64,000 nt of DNA from Porphyromonas somerae DSM 23386 (GTDB taxonomy: Bacteria; Bacteroidota; Bacteroidia; Bacteroidales; Porphyromonadaceae), in assembly GCF_000372405.1 (NCBI RefSeq), contig NZ_AQVC01000008.1, positions 1-64,000 of the forward strand. Direction: 5' to 3'. The position numbers were made by a program, and so were the translations under genes. Within the stretch, counting starts at the first letter, position 1; each line of letters starts with the position of its first letter. The notes under the pieces are model-generated. The model was not told the origin of the DNA, searched no databases, and saw nothing but the letters and a program-made list of their open reading frames with translations. Positions 45,277 through 54,322 of this stretch are shown here, one piece after another.

Positions 45277-48087
45277 ATGATTAGAAGTGTGTCGTGGCGT
45301 TATATGCCAATCCTCCTTATTCTGATGCTTCTATTGCCGGCTAATGTGTGGGCACAATCTAAGAATCATCTAAGCGGGACGGTTTACGAAATCTCAAATG
45401 GTGTCAAGGAGCCTCTCCCTGGAGCTACGGTTTCGATTCCCGCTTATGGAATGGGTGCGATAACCTCTGTAGATGGTGCATATCATATCAAGGAAGTGCC
45501 TTCGGGTAAGGTGCGACTAACGGTTTCCTTTATTGGCAAAGTGACCATTGATACCCTTCTTGTGGTGAGTGGTGATCAGCGGCTCGACTTTGTGATGCGA
45601 GATGAGGATTTTAGGTTAAAGGAAGTGGTGGTGACTGCACAGTCCAGTAAGGCGGGGCAATCCACATCATCCAAAATCTCCACAATGGCAATGGAGCACC
45701 TACAAGCGGTGAGCCTTTCTGATTTAATGTCGCTCTTGCCTGGGGGTATTTCTACTAATCCTTCCCTTTCTACTGCAAGCCAGGTGACTATTCGCTCGGC
45801 AGGTGGAGATGATAATATCAATGCTTTGGGAACGGCCATTGTGCAGGATGGAGCTCCTATCTCCAATAATGCCAATCTACAGGTGATGAATCCTTCTGTA
45901 AGAGGAGGCACCTCGACTTTATCGGGTGGCGCTTCTCCAGCGGGTGGCTTTGATACTCGTCTGCTCTCTCTGGAGAGTGTGGAGTCGGTAGAGGTGGTAC
46001 GAGGTGTCCCCTCTGTATCTCATGGCGACCTTACCTCAGGCGCTGTCTTGATTACCTCCAAGGCGGGTCGGGCCCCTTTAGTGATCAAGGCACGTACTAA
46101 TCCCAATCTTTACCACTTCTCTGCTCACAAGGGCTTTTCTTTTGATAAGAATGGAGGATCCCTCAATGTGAGTGGCGAATATGCGAGGAATACTAGCTCG
46201 CCAATCTCTTCGTACAATTACTTTACTAGGGCGGTTGGTAAGCTTCTCTATTCGAATACATTCTTTGATGGCAAATGGCGTACCAATACCTCTCTGGATT
46301 TATGGTACGGACGCGATAAGCGAGATCGCAACCCTGATGATGCCGCAAATGAGCTGGAGTCGGATGGCCGCAACCTGAGATTTGCAATGAATAGCAATGG
46401 TACTATTAACATTGACAAGGGGTGGCTGAAGAATATTAAGTATGTGGTGTCGGGCAGTTATTATGATAAGTATAGCTTCCTTACCCAGCTCTATACTTCT
46501 GCAACGGCTCCATATTCTATGACTGATGTTGATGGTGCCGTTATTGCCAATCAGCCAGGTAGGGTGCTCTACGATGTTTCGGGAAAGCCACTGACCAAGT
46601 ATGATGGGGTAGATCCGACTCACTATGCTCATTACCTCCCCTCTAATTACAAAGGTCGCTATGACCTATATGGGCGTGAGCTTAGTTTTTTCTCTAGCGC
46701 AACGGCAACATTTTTCGGTAAGTTAGGAGCTACTAATCACCGGATATTATTGGGCTTCAATTATTCAGTCGATGGCAATATTGGACGTGGAAAGGAGTTC
46801 TCACCAGAGTTCCCTCCATTTCGTAATATTGCAGCCCATAATGCTACATTTCGCCCTCGTCCCTATCGTGAGATCCCTTTTGTGCACGAGCTGGGTCTCT
46901 TTGCTGAGGAAAACTTTAGTTGGAAGATAGCCGGTCGTCACCTCGTGAATTGGCAGGCGGGTCTTCGCTGGGATCAAATATCCCTCGTGGGTGGAAAGCT
47001 CTCCCCACGTACCAATCTCTCTATTGAGATAGTCCCCAATTGGCTCTATGTAAGAGGTGCCTATGGAGTAACAGCCAAAATGCCTACACTCCTCTATCTC
47101 TATCCCGAGCGTGCTTACTTTGAATATATTAATATAAATGAGATGGCTAGCAACCTTGAGGATAAAGCTTTTATGACTACTACCCGAGTATTTGATACCC
47201 AAAATAAATCGCTAGAGATTGCTACAAATCGTAAAGCCGAGGTGGGCATTGACCTTAAGACACCTATTGGAAAATTGATGGTAACTGCCTATGATGAGCG
47301 TATGGATAATGGGTATACGCTTACTCCAAAGCACCAGCCAGTTATTTACAATGAGTATAAGCGTGTGGCGGGGGCCGATGGCCCACGTTTTGAGCTCTCT
47401 GCCTCTAATCCCGTGCTTGCTACCTACTACAGCCCATCTAACCACTTGACTTCTTACCGTAGGGGACTGGAGTGGGACTTGACACTTAAGCGCATTGATG
47501 CTATCCGCACTACAATTTCGCTGTCAGGTGCATGGGCTTGGTCCAAAAACTTTAATAATGGTTATGAGTACTATGATGGTAGAAGTAGTGAAGCGGGAGC
47601 ACACCGTACCCATACCGCACTCTATGAAAAAGGGATGGAAAAGCATATCTATGAACAGGTGACTAGCTCTATCAGAGCTACACATAACATCCCAGAGCTT
47701 GGCCTTGTACTGACCCTCACTGCAGAGGCTATATGGCGTGAATTGGATCGCTACCAGATGGGTAACGATACCATCCCGGTTGCCTATATCTCTAAGGTAG
47801 ATGGTAAGATATATCCTTTTGATGTGTCACGTGCAAAGGAGCCTGAGTTTTCATCTCTTTTGAGAAATAGAGATGATAGTATGTATATTGATGAGCTATT
47901 TCCACCTCTCTATAATTTCAACTTCAACCTTACCAAGGAGATTGGCGACTTTATGCGGCTTTCTTTCTTTGCGAATAATATGTTTAGAAGCTATCCGAGG
48001 GTGGAGTCGAAGCGACGACCAGGTACATTTTATAGTCGAAATAAAGCCTTTTTCTACGGTATTGAGTTGACAATTATTATCAAGTAA
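45277..48087 (+). CDS. TonB-dependent outer membrane receptor
   Basis: 936-residue outer membrane receptor. Signal peptide 1-26 ends NVWAQ. A CarboxypepD_reg-like beta domain (about 30-115, VYEISNGVKEPLPGATVSIP) precedes the plug (about 120-270, LKEVVVTAQSS as TonB-box region, VEVVRGVPSVSHGDLTSGAVLI). The rest is a beta barrel ending in a C-terminal aromatic-rich strand (FFYGIELTIIIK). It is not a SusC-type protein with a SusD partner; instead a DUF4876-like lipoprotein follows. The ligand is unknown. It is the first of four genes on one strand. Confidence 0.92.
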   Translation: MIRSVSWRYMPILLILMLLLPANVWAQSKNHLSGTVYEISNGVKEPLPGATVSIPAYGMGAITSVDGAYHIKEVPSGKVRLTVSFIGKVTIDTLLVVSGDQRLDFVMRDEDFRLKEVVVTAQSSKAGQSTSSKISTMAMEHLQAVSLSDLMSLLPGGISTNPSLSTASQVTIRSAGGDDNINALGTAIVQDGAPISNNANLQVMNPSVRGGTSTLSGGASPAGGFDTRLLSLESVESVEVVRGVPSVSHGDLTSGAVLITSKAGRAPLVIKARTNPNLYHFSAHKGFSFDKNGGSLNVSGEYARNTSSPISSYNYFTRAVGKLLYSNTFFDGKWRTNTSLDLWYGRDKRDRNPDDAANELESDGRNLRFAMNSNGTINIDKGWLKNIKYVVSGSYYDKYSFLTQLYTSATAPYSMTDVDGAVIANQPGRVLYDVSGKPLTKYDGVDPTHYAHYLPSNYKGRYDLYGRELSFFSSATATFFGKLGATNHRILLGFNYSVDGNIGRGKEFSPEFPPFRNIAAHNATFRPRPYREIPFVHELGLFAEENFSWKIAGRHLVNWQAGLRWDQISLVGGKLSPRTNLSIEIVPNWLYVRGAYGVTAKMPTLLYLYPERAYFEYININEMASNLEDKAFMTTTRVFDTQNKSLEIATNRKAEVGIDLKTPIGKLMVTAYDERMDNGYTLTPKHQPVIYNEYKRVAGADGPRFELSASNPVLATYYSPSNHLTSYRRGLEWDLTLKRIDAIRTTISLSGAWAWSKNFNNGYEYYDGRSSEAGAHRTHTALYEKGMEKHIYEQVTSSIRATHNIPELGLVLTLTAEAIWRELDRYQMGNDTIPVAYISKVDGKIYPFDVSRAKEPEFSSLLRNRDDSMYIDELFPPLYNFNFNLTKEIGDFMRLSFFANNMFRSYPRVESKRRPGTFYSRNKAFFYGIELTIIIK

Positions 48088-48096
48088 AAGTATAGT

Positions 48097-49362
48097 ATGA
48101 TGAATGCCAAATATACTCATCACCCCTTTGGGTGGCTGTCATTGATAGCCCTCTTAATGCTCTCTTCTATGGGGTGTAACTCCTTTGAACAAGCTAGAAA
48201 CACTGAGTTAGTGCAGCCTATTTCGGTGACTATTGTGGCGAATACTGCTATCCCCGACTTTGATTCGGCATCAGGTGCAAAGGTGGAGCTGATCAATGAA
48301 TATGAGCAGGTGGCTTATTCTTATCCATTGACGGGTCATGAGACCAAAGTATCGGGAGTGCTACCTGGAATTTACTCTATCAATATCTCTGGTGAGACGG
48401 TAGGGGCTGATGGTGAAGTCTCTTACCCCAATGGTAGCCTACTCAACTATCCCCTTCTGCAAGATGGGTCACGTGTAGAGCTAGAGGTGTTGAACGGACG
48501 TTTGAGTCCCCTTGTGTTCAAGGAAATATACTACTGTGGTTCACCCAAGCGGTATTTCAGAGACCAGTTCTATGAGATATATAATAATTCAGATGAGGTC
48601 TGCTTCCTTGACGGTCTCTACTTCTGTGTCCTTTATCCAGGTACTGCGACTACAAAGTTGCCTATATGGCCTAAGGAGGATGCTGGAAAGTATCTATATA
48701 CCGATCGCGTTTGGCGCTTTCCAGGCACAGGCGAGGAGTATCCACTGAAGCCAGGTGAGAGCTGTGTTATTTCCCAGTTCGCCGCCAATCACCAGCTAAG
48801 CATTTACAATCCTAATTCTCCTATTGATGGCAGCAGCTCGGAGTTTGAATTCAATATGTTTAATAAGAAATTCCCAGATCAGCCGGCGTATGATATGATC
48901 CACATCTTTAATGATGGCAAGGAGTCAATGGGACGTGTGCCGCAGTACTTGACTACTGTTTTCGGAGGTGCGTATGTGCTCTTCAAGGTGCCAAAAGGAG
49001 AGAGTTACGACCCAGTCAATGACTTGTCACTACAAGCCAAAGACCTGAGCAATAAGCGCAACACAATCTATGCCAAGATACCTGTAGAGTATGTGTTAGA
49101 TGGCGTTGAGGCAGTGGATAATGAAACAAAGATCAATGCTAAGCGTATGCCGAGCTTTATAGATGCGGGGATTACCTATGTCGGTAATACCTACATCGGG
49201 CTGGGTGTGGCTCGAAAGAAAGTAGGGCATCGGCCCGATGGTACCCCTCTCTTGCAAGATACCAATAATAGCACCAATGACTTTGATAGAGGTGTTACAC
49301 CGATGCTTCGGAGATATGGAGCAAAAATGCCAGCATGGAACCATTCACTAAAAAAGAACTAG
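48097..49362 (+). CDS. DUF4876-like surface lipoprotein
   Basis: 421-residue lipoprotein. The signal peptide ends in lipobox LSSMGC (Cys27), so it should be lipidated and perhaps surface-exposed. An N-terminal Ig/carboxypeptidase-like beta domain (residues 35-140) is followed by FKEIYYCGSPKRYFRDQFYEIYNNSDEV, the lamin-tail-like start of the DUF4876 domain (read in parts, residues about 146-173). Such proteins pair with a TonB-dependent receptor, probably as ligand-capture partner. ATG 48097 or 48100. Confidence 0.8.
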   Translation: MMNAKYTHHPFGWLSLIALLMLSSMGCNSFEQARNTELVQPISVTIVANTAIPDFDSASGAKVELINEYEQVAYSYPLTGHETKVSGVLPGIYSINISGETVGADGEVSYPNGSLLNYPLLQDGSRVELEVLNGRLSPLVFKEIYYCGSPKRYFRDQFYEIYNNSDEVCFLDGLYFCVLYPGTATTKLPIWPKEDAGKYLYTDRVWRFPGTGEEYPLKPGESCVISQFAANHQLSIYNPNSPIDGSSSEFEFNMFNKKFPDQPAYDMIHIFNDGKESMGRVPQYLTTVFGGAYVLFKVPKGESYDPVNDLSLQAKDLSNKRNTIYAKIPVEYVLDGVEAVDNETKINAKRMPSFIDAGITYVGNTYIGLGVARKKVGHRPDGTPLLQDTNNSTNDFDRGVTPMLRRYGAKMPAWNHSLKKN

Positions 49363-49366
49363 TAAA

Positions 49367-50923
49367 ATGAGCTACAATCATAAGCGATATCAATTATTGT
49401 GCCTACTTCTATTCCTATCGTGTGCCAATGCCCTTATAGCTCAAGAGGTTAATAGCCTCTCTTCATTGGATAAGTTGAAGGGCGAGCAGCTATCTGCCAT
49501 GCATAATAATGCAGCAGGGATGGCACTAGAGAATGCTCAAAGGTATACCGTTGTGGGCTTGTCAGGAGCATTGCAAAAGGGCGACTACCACAGAGCAATG
49601 GAGGGCAAAAAGCTGTACGACCTTTCGGCAATGGCAGAGGGGGCCGTGCAATTGAATGGTTACCACCTTTGGGGAAGGTTTCAGTACGATAGAGAGATCG
49701 CCAAAGAGGTGGGATACAATGCTTCACTGATTCGGCCCTATCGTGACCTCCCATACTTTGTGGCCGATGAAAATCATAGTGATTGGAGAAATCAACTCTA
49801 TCAGCTAGAGTTCAAGGCAGGTACTCCTGTATATCATCGCCTCCTATCTTTTGGGCTAGCAGCTGGCTATTCGGCGGAGCAGGGTGCCAAGCAACGGGAT
49901 GTGAGATCACATAATAATGCGATGTCCCTCTATTTACAGCCATCACTCCTACTCTTTTTCAATAAGGAAACACAGCTTTCACTCCTCCTAAAGTATGCGT
50001 CGTACAAAGAGGAGAGCCGGATGCAAAACATCAATATATATGTGGAGCAACCCTATTATGAGATGTTCGGAATGGGGGGTGCTACGGCACGTATCGGTTC
50101 TGGGCGGGTCACTAATTACATCCGAAATACTGTGGGTGGTGAGTTGCAGTACAATATTGATACTGATTGGCGCACTATGTTTTATCTTGGTTTTGAGAGC
50201 TCTGTAGAAGATGCAGAGATTAGCTTTACCGTCCCTCAGCGTACCGGTTCTCTCCTTGCAGATGCCTCTTTCGCGGGCCTCACTCTACAGAGCAAGGGGA
50301 GCCCGTCACAGCATACTCTCTCTCTGCGTTACGATGTGAGTAAGCACAAAGGAATACAGTACATCGTAAAGTATGATAATACAGAAGCCTTTAAAGGCTA
50401 TATTGAGCTGTCTCGTAGCGGTAGGTATTTGAAGCACCGCAATCACTTAGAGGCTTCCTATCAATGGTCGTGGAATAGTCAGCACCCCTACGAGTGGTTG
50501 TTGGGATTGAATGGAGCGGTTACTCAAACTTCGGAGCAGTATATTTTACCACACTCGGAGTATGGGTATTCAATGGCATCAATTATGGGAGAGGTGCGCA
50601 AGGTATTTGTATTTGATAGACCCTCTACACCCACTCTCGACCTCTCCTTTACTGGTGGTCGTCTTTGGGCATTCGACTCTAATATAGAGCTCAATGGGCA
50701 GTATGTCAATTCATTTGTGGCTGAGCATATCACTCTGCCCGACTATCACTATATGGTGGCGGACCTGTGGAAGGGGGCTCTTTCTATCTCCTATGCTCAA
50801 AAGCCAGTATCCTCTAGCCGTGCAATGCTATACCTCAAGGCAAGATTGGGGTATTCTCACCCATTGAATTCAAGTCTAGGTCACCGTACCTCTGCACTTT
50901 GTTCTTTGGGCTGTTTTTTCTAA
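49367..50923 (+). CDS. DUF6850-like outer membrane beta-barrel protein
   Basis: 518-residue exported protein with signal peptide 1-25 (ending NALIAQ). The remainder is rich in alternating aromatic and polar strands typical of an outer-membrane barrel, with repeated Y-x-L/F strand ends. It resembles DUF6850 proteins that follow DUF4876 genes in Bacteroidota, from memory. No catalytic motif. It lies 4 bp after the lipoprotein gene and 19 bp before the peptidase-like gene. Confidence 0.75.
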   Translation: MSYNHKRYQLLCLLLFLSCANALIAQEVNSLSSLDKLKGEQLSAMHNNAAGMALENAQRYTVVGLSGALQKGDYHRAMEGKKLYDLSAMAEGAVQLNGYHLWGRFQYDREIAKEVGYNASLIRPYRDLPYFVADENHSDWRNQLYQLEFKAGTPVYHRLLSFGLAAGYSAEQGAKQRDVRSHNNAMSLYLQPSLLLFFNKETQLSLLLKYASYKEESRMQNINIYVEQPYYEMFGMGGATARIGSGRVTNYIRNTVGGELQYNIDTDWRTMFYLGFESSVEDAEISFTVPQRTGSLLADASFAGLTLQSKGSPSQHTLSLRYDVSKHKGIQYIVKYDNTEAFKGYIELSRSGRYLKHRNHLEASYQWSWNSQHPYEWLLGLNGAVTQTSEQYILPHSEYGYSMASIMGEVRKVFVFDRPSTPTLDLSFTGGRLWAFDSNIELNGQYVNSFVAEHITLPDYHYMVADLWKGALSISYAQKPVSSSRAMLYLKARLGYSHPLNSSLGHRTSALCSLGCFF

Positions 50924-50942
50924 CACTTATAACACCTACAAC

Positions 50943-53162
50943 ATGAAGTACAATAGAATATTATTGGGCATAACCGCCCTATTGATTAGTGCACTATCAC
51001 TTATGGCACAGGTGGTGGAGACCCCTAGGGTGGTCACTCCCACTTCATTTGCCATTGTGATAGATAGTAAGAGCTATGCTAACGCCAAGGCAGCAGTTGA
51101 TGCCTATCGAGATGTGGTGGAGCAAGATGGGCTTGGCACCTATCTCCTTATTCATGACTGGAGTAGCCCTGATGAGATCAGAGCACTTCTCCAACAGCTT
51201 CATCAAGACCCCTCCTCTCCACTTGAGGGGTGTGTCTTGATCGGGGATATACCTGTAGCGATGATCCGAGATGCTCATCATCTCACATCGGCATTCAAGA
51301 TGGATCCCAATAGGTATCCTTGGGAGCGCTCAAGTGTGCCCAGTGATCGTTTCTATGATTGCTTTGGGCTAAAGTTTGTCCCACTGCCGTATGATGGGGC
51401 AAAACCGGGTCTCTTTTTCTACTCCCTTTCGAGCGAAGGGGCACAAAGGATAGAGGCCGATATCTATTCGGCACGTATCCGACCCTATGATAGAGAGGGT
51501 GAGACGAAGTACCAGTCATTGACGAAGTATCTACAAAAGGTGGTGAGGGAGCGAACTAACCACTCTCGGAATAAGCTTGACCACCTTACTATGGCTCGTG
51601 GCCATGGCTACAACTCGGAGTCTAAGCAAGCGTGGGCAGGAGAGCAAATCGCACTAAGGGAGCAACTGGAGGGTGTGTTTCTGCCCACTGGGCGCTTTAA
51701 GGCCATCGACTATGATGATAAGTTCCCCGCAAAGTACTACTACCTAACCGAGGTGCAGCAGCCTGATCTCGATGTGATGCTCTTTCATCATCACGGAGCC
51801 CCCCAAAATCAATACATCAATGGATATCGAGAGGGGAGCAGTGTGGATATCTCTAAGGAGAATATAATGCTATTTGCACGTGCTAGAGCTAGGCGACTAA
51901 GGAAAGGGGAGACTCCTGATGAAGCGATTCAGAGGGTTGCCAAGGAGCTAGATATCCCCATCTCTTGGATCAGTGATACCTTTACTCCCGAGAAGGAAGC
52001 AGCCGACTCTCTATTCAATAGAAGCCTAGATATCTATATTGATGACCTCCGTGCCATTGCGCCAGCGGCGAGATTTGTGATGCTCGATGCATGCTATAAC
52101 GGATCATTTCATCTTGATGAAAACGTTTCGGCAGAATATATCTTTAATGAAGGAACTACTCTTGCAGTCCAAGCCAATTCGGTCAACGTGATCCAAGATA
52201 AGTGGCCAGATGAGCTACTTGGGCTCCTCGCAAATGGGATGCGGTTGGGCTCGTGGCATCAGCAGGTAATGTACCTTGAAACCCACCTTATCGGTGACCC
52301 AACCTTTAGGTTCGTATCGGATAGCCAGCTAGTGCCAAGTAACCTTAGCCAGCAATTGGTGCTAAGAGCTAGGGATGCCAATTACTGGTTGCAACAGCTA
52401 CGTGTGCCATCGGGAGATTTGCAGGCTTTGGCACTCAAGATGCTATACCGAATGGATTACCCACAAGTGTCGGATCTGCTCCTCAATGCCTATCGTACCT
52501 CAAATAGTCTGATTGTACGGACAGAAGCACTGAAGTTATTGAGTGAGATAAATGATGCCAACTTCGTGGAGGTGCTCAAGGAGGGGGTGCATGATAGCTA
52601 CGAACTTATTCGGAGGATGAGCGTTGAGCTTTTAGGAAAGAATGGTTCGGACGCATTGGCTCCAGCGCTAGTAGAAAGTTTGTTGCAGGATAGCCACTGT
52701 AAGCGAATCGTATTCAAGCAGAGCGGTGCTCTCAAAATGATGGATGGTAATAGGCTCTCTCAAGAGCTTCGTAGCATCGTGGCACGCACACCTATATATC
52801 CTACAAGTCAGGTGGAGAAGCTACTCTCTGATATGCAGGCAGCTGAGAGTGCACGGGAGCGTCTTCTACAGGAGCTATTGCCTCAGAGCAAGGATGCGAA
52901 GTCTGTGAAAGAACAGCTATTTGCGATACGTAGCTGCCGTAACTCTCCAGATGCGAGGGTAGCTGAAGCCTTGATCAAGATTGCTCTTGACGCCTCCAAT
53001 AGCGAGACGGTGAGAGTAGCTAGTATTGAGGCACTAGGCTGGTATAATTATTCGTGCAAAGCTGCAGAAATCAAAGAGCACCTTTCTACCTTGCTGGGTG
53101 ATTCTTCACAGCTCGTTTCGCGCGAGGCGGCAAAGAGTATCAAGCGGCTCTCTCCTCGTTAA
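50943..53162 (+). CDS. candidate gingipain-like (clan CD) cysteine peptidase with HEAT-like repeats
   Basis: 739-residue exported protein; signal peptide 1-22 ending MAQ. Residues 35-425 resemble the caspase-like fold of C25 peptidases: beta strands FAIVID and GCVLIGDIPVA, then DVMLFHHHGAP (His282-284) and FVMLDACYNGSFH (Cys384), matching the His/Cys dyad context GHG and ACVNGDF of gingipains. GDPTFRF near 435 is also common in C25. Residues about 455-735 are HEAT-like helical repeats. There is no T9SS C-terminal domain visible. Function as peptidase is inferred. Confidence 0.68.
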   Translation: MKYNRILLGITALLISALSLMAQVVETPRVVTPTSFAIVIDSKSYANAKAAVDAYRDVVEQDGLGTYLLIHDWSSPDEIRALLQQLHQDPSSPLEGCVLIGDIPVAMIRDAHHLTSAFKMDPNRYPWERSSVPSDRFYDCFGLKFVPLPYDGAKPGLFFYSLSSEGAQRIEADIYSARIRPYDREGETKYQSLTKYLQKVVRERTNHSRNKLDHLTMARGHGYNSESKQAWAGEQIALREQLEGVFLPTGRFKAIDYDDKFPAKYYYLTEVQQPDLDVMLFHHHGAPQNQYINGYREGSSVDISKENIMLFARARARRLRKGETPDEAIQRVAKELDIPISWISDTFTPEKEAADSLFNRSLDIYIDDLRAIAPAARFVMLDACYNGSFHLDENVSAEYIFNEGTTLAVQANSVNVIQDKWPDELLGLLANGMRLGSWHQQVMYLETHLIGDPTFRFVSDSQLVPSNLSQQLVLRARDANYWLQQLRVPSGDLQALALKMLYRMDYPQVSDLLLNAYRTSNSLIVRTEALKLLSEINDANFVEVLKEGVHDSYELIRRMSVELLGKNGSDALAPALVESLLQDSHCKRIVFKQSGALKMMDGNRLSQELRSIVARTPIYPTSQVEKLLSDMQAAESARERLLQELLPQSKDAKSVKEQLFAIRSCRNSPDARVAEALIKIALDASNSETVRVASIEALGWYNYSCKAAEIKEHLSTLLGDSSQLVSREAAKSIKRLSPR

Positions 53163-53190
53163 GTACTTTGCTGTATCCTAATAGTTATGA

Positions 53191-53226
53191 TCCCTTGTGG
53201 CGACACTTTTGTCCTGCCACAAGGGA
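53191..53226 (+). terminator. hairpin after the peptidase gene
   Basis: Perfect 11-bp stem TCCCTTGTGGC / GCCACAAGGGA with a 14-base loop, 28 bp after the stop. The T-tract is weak. The remainder of 53227-53385 holds nothing recognised. Confidence 0.6.
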
Positions 53227-53385
53227 CCATACTTATTTCGGTTGCTACCACTTTCCACAAGATAGGATCCTAACAGTGGGGTGTAGACCTCTGGCGTTTT
53301 AGGAAAGGCTGGATGGGGTTGCGGAGGGTAGGGTAATCTTTGGTAGATTTGCAAGGGGGAGCTATTGATATTGGTGAGTGAGGAG

Positions 53386-53655
53386 ATGTGGAAGCTATTT
53401 AGTTGTATTTTACTGGGGGTGGTATGTGGTTGGCTCTTGAGGAGGAGACGGATTAGGGGACTTAGCACTGCTTTGATGGTGGTGATCTGTCTGCTACTCT
53501 TTGTGCTGGGGCTGGAGGTGGCACACTCGCAGAGTGAGATGGCCAATATACTGGTGGTGGTAGGGATTGCTCTGGTGGTAGCTTTGTGCTCTACTGCAGG
53601 TAGTGTACTGATGGCGTGGCTCTTTGGGCGTCCTAAAAAGGATCGGGAGGTATGA
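53386..53655 (+). CDS. lysO: LysO-family exporter, N-terminal subunit
   Basis: 89-residue membrane protein with three predicted helices and an internal RRRRIRG stretch. It corresponds to the N-terminal DUF340-related half of the lysine exporter LysO. ATG 53386 (MWKLFSCILLGV) is chosen; an upstream TTG frame adds seven residues. It overlaps the second half by 4 bp (ATGA). Together they total about 290 residues, the size of a fused LysO. Confidence 0.78.
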   Translation: MWKLFSCILLGVVCGWLLRRRRIRGLSTALMVVICLLLFVLGLEVAHSQSEMANILVVVGIALVVALCSTAGSVLMAWLFGRPKKDREV

Positions 53656-54260
53656 AGTCCAATCTTATATTGCTCGGTTCCTTTCTCCTCGGGCTCGCCT
53701 TGGGGGGCATTGATTTAGTTCCTACTGCTATTGTGGAGTCGGACTTGGGGAATTATCTGCTCTATCTGCTCCTGTTTTTAGTTGGCTTGAGTGTGGGAAA
53801 TGATCGTGATACGATCAGGGGATTTAGGCAGCTATCTCCTCGTCTACTGGTGTTGCCTTTTCTGACAATCATTGGAAGTATGTGTGGTGGGGTAGTGGCT
53901 GCTTTGCTCCTTGGGCAATCGCTCTATGAGATGCTGGCGGTATCGCAAGGGTTGGCTTACTACTCTCTTTCGAGTATCCTTATTACGGAGAAGCTGGGGA
54001 TTACGCTAGGTGCTATTGCCCTCTTTTCCAATGTGTTTCGTGAGCTCTTGACACTCCTTTTGGCTCCGCTCTTGGTAAAATACCTCGGTCCTCTTGCCCC
54101 TATTGCTGCTGGCGGGGCCACGACGATGGATGTGACACTTCCAGCCATTCTCAACGCCTCGGGTAAGGAGTACTTGGTGCCTGCCATTTACCATGGCTTT
54201 GTCTGTGACTTTAGTGTGCCGATCTTGGTGACACTCTTCATTGAACTAGCTTTAGGATAA
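53652..54260 (+). CDS. lysO: LysO-family lysine exporter, C-terminal subunit
   Basis: 202-residue protein with about six membrane helices. LLFLVGLSVGNDRDTIRGF, SQGLAYYSLSSILI and FRELLTLLLAPLLVKYLGPLAP (acidic residue within membrane) match LysO/DUF340, which exports L-lysine. Translationally coupled to the first half. In a lysine-fermenting, proteolytic cell it may bleed excess lysine from peptides. Confidence 0.85.
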   Translation: MKSNLILLGSFLLGLALGGIDLVPTAIVESDLGNYLLYLLLFLVGLSVGNDRDTIRGFRQLSPRLLVLPFLTIIGSMCGGVVAALLLGQSLYEMLAVSQGLAYYSLSSILITEKLGITLGAIALFSNVFRELLTLLLAPLLVKYLGPLAPIAAGGATTMDVTLPAILNASGKEYLVPAIYHGFVCDFSVPILVTLFIELALG

Positions 54261-54265
54261 AAATA

Positions 54266-54295
54266 AAGGCGTACCTGGAGACCCAGATACGCCTT
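54266..54295. terminator. bidirectional terminator lysO / sdaA
   Basis: AAGGCGTACCTGG / CCAGATACGCCTT stem (one mismatch) with a 4-base loop between convergent genes, A-rich and T-rich flanks. Confidence 0.8.
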
Positions 54296-54322
54296 ATATA
54301 TATGTGTTAAGTGTGCTTCCGC

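Noticed and set aside
45277-48087. SusC-type glycan transporter
   Set aside because: No SusD gene follows and the partner is a DUF4876-like lipoprotein; length and N-terminal features fit a general TonB-dependent receptor.
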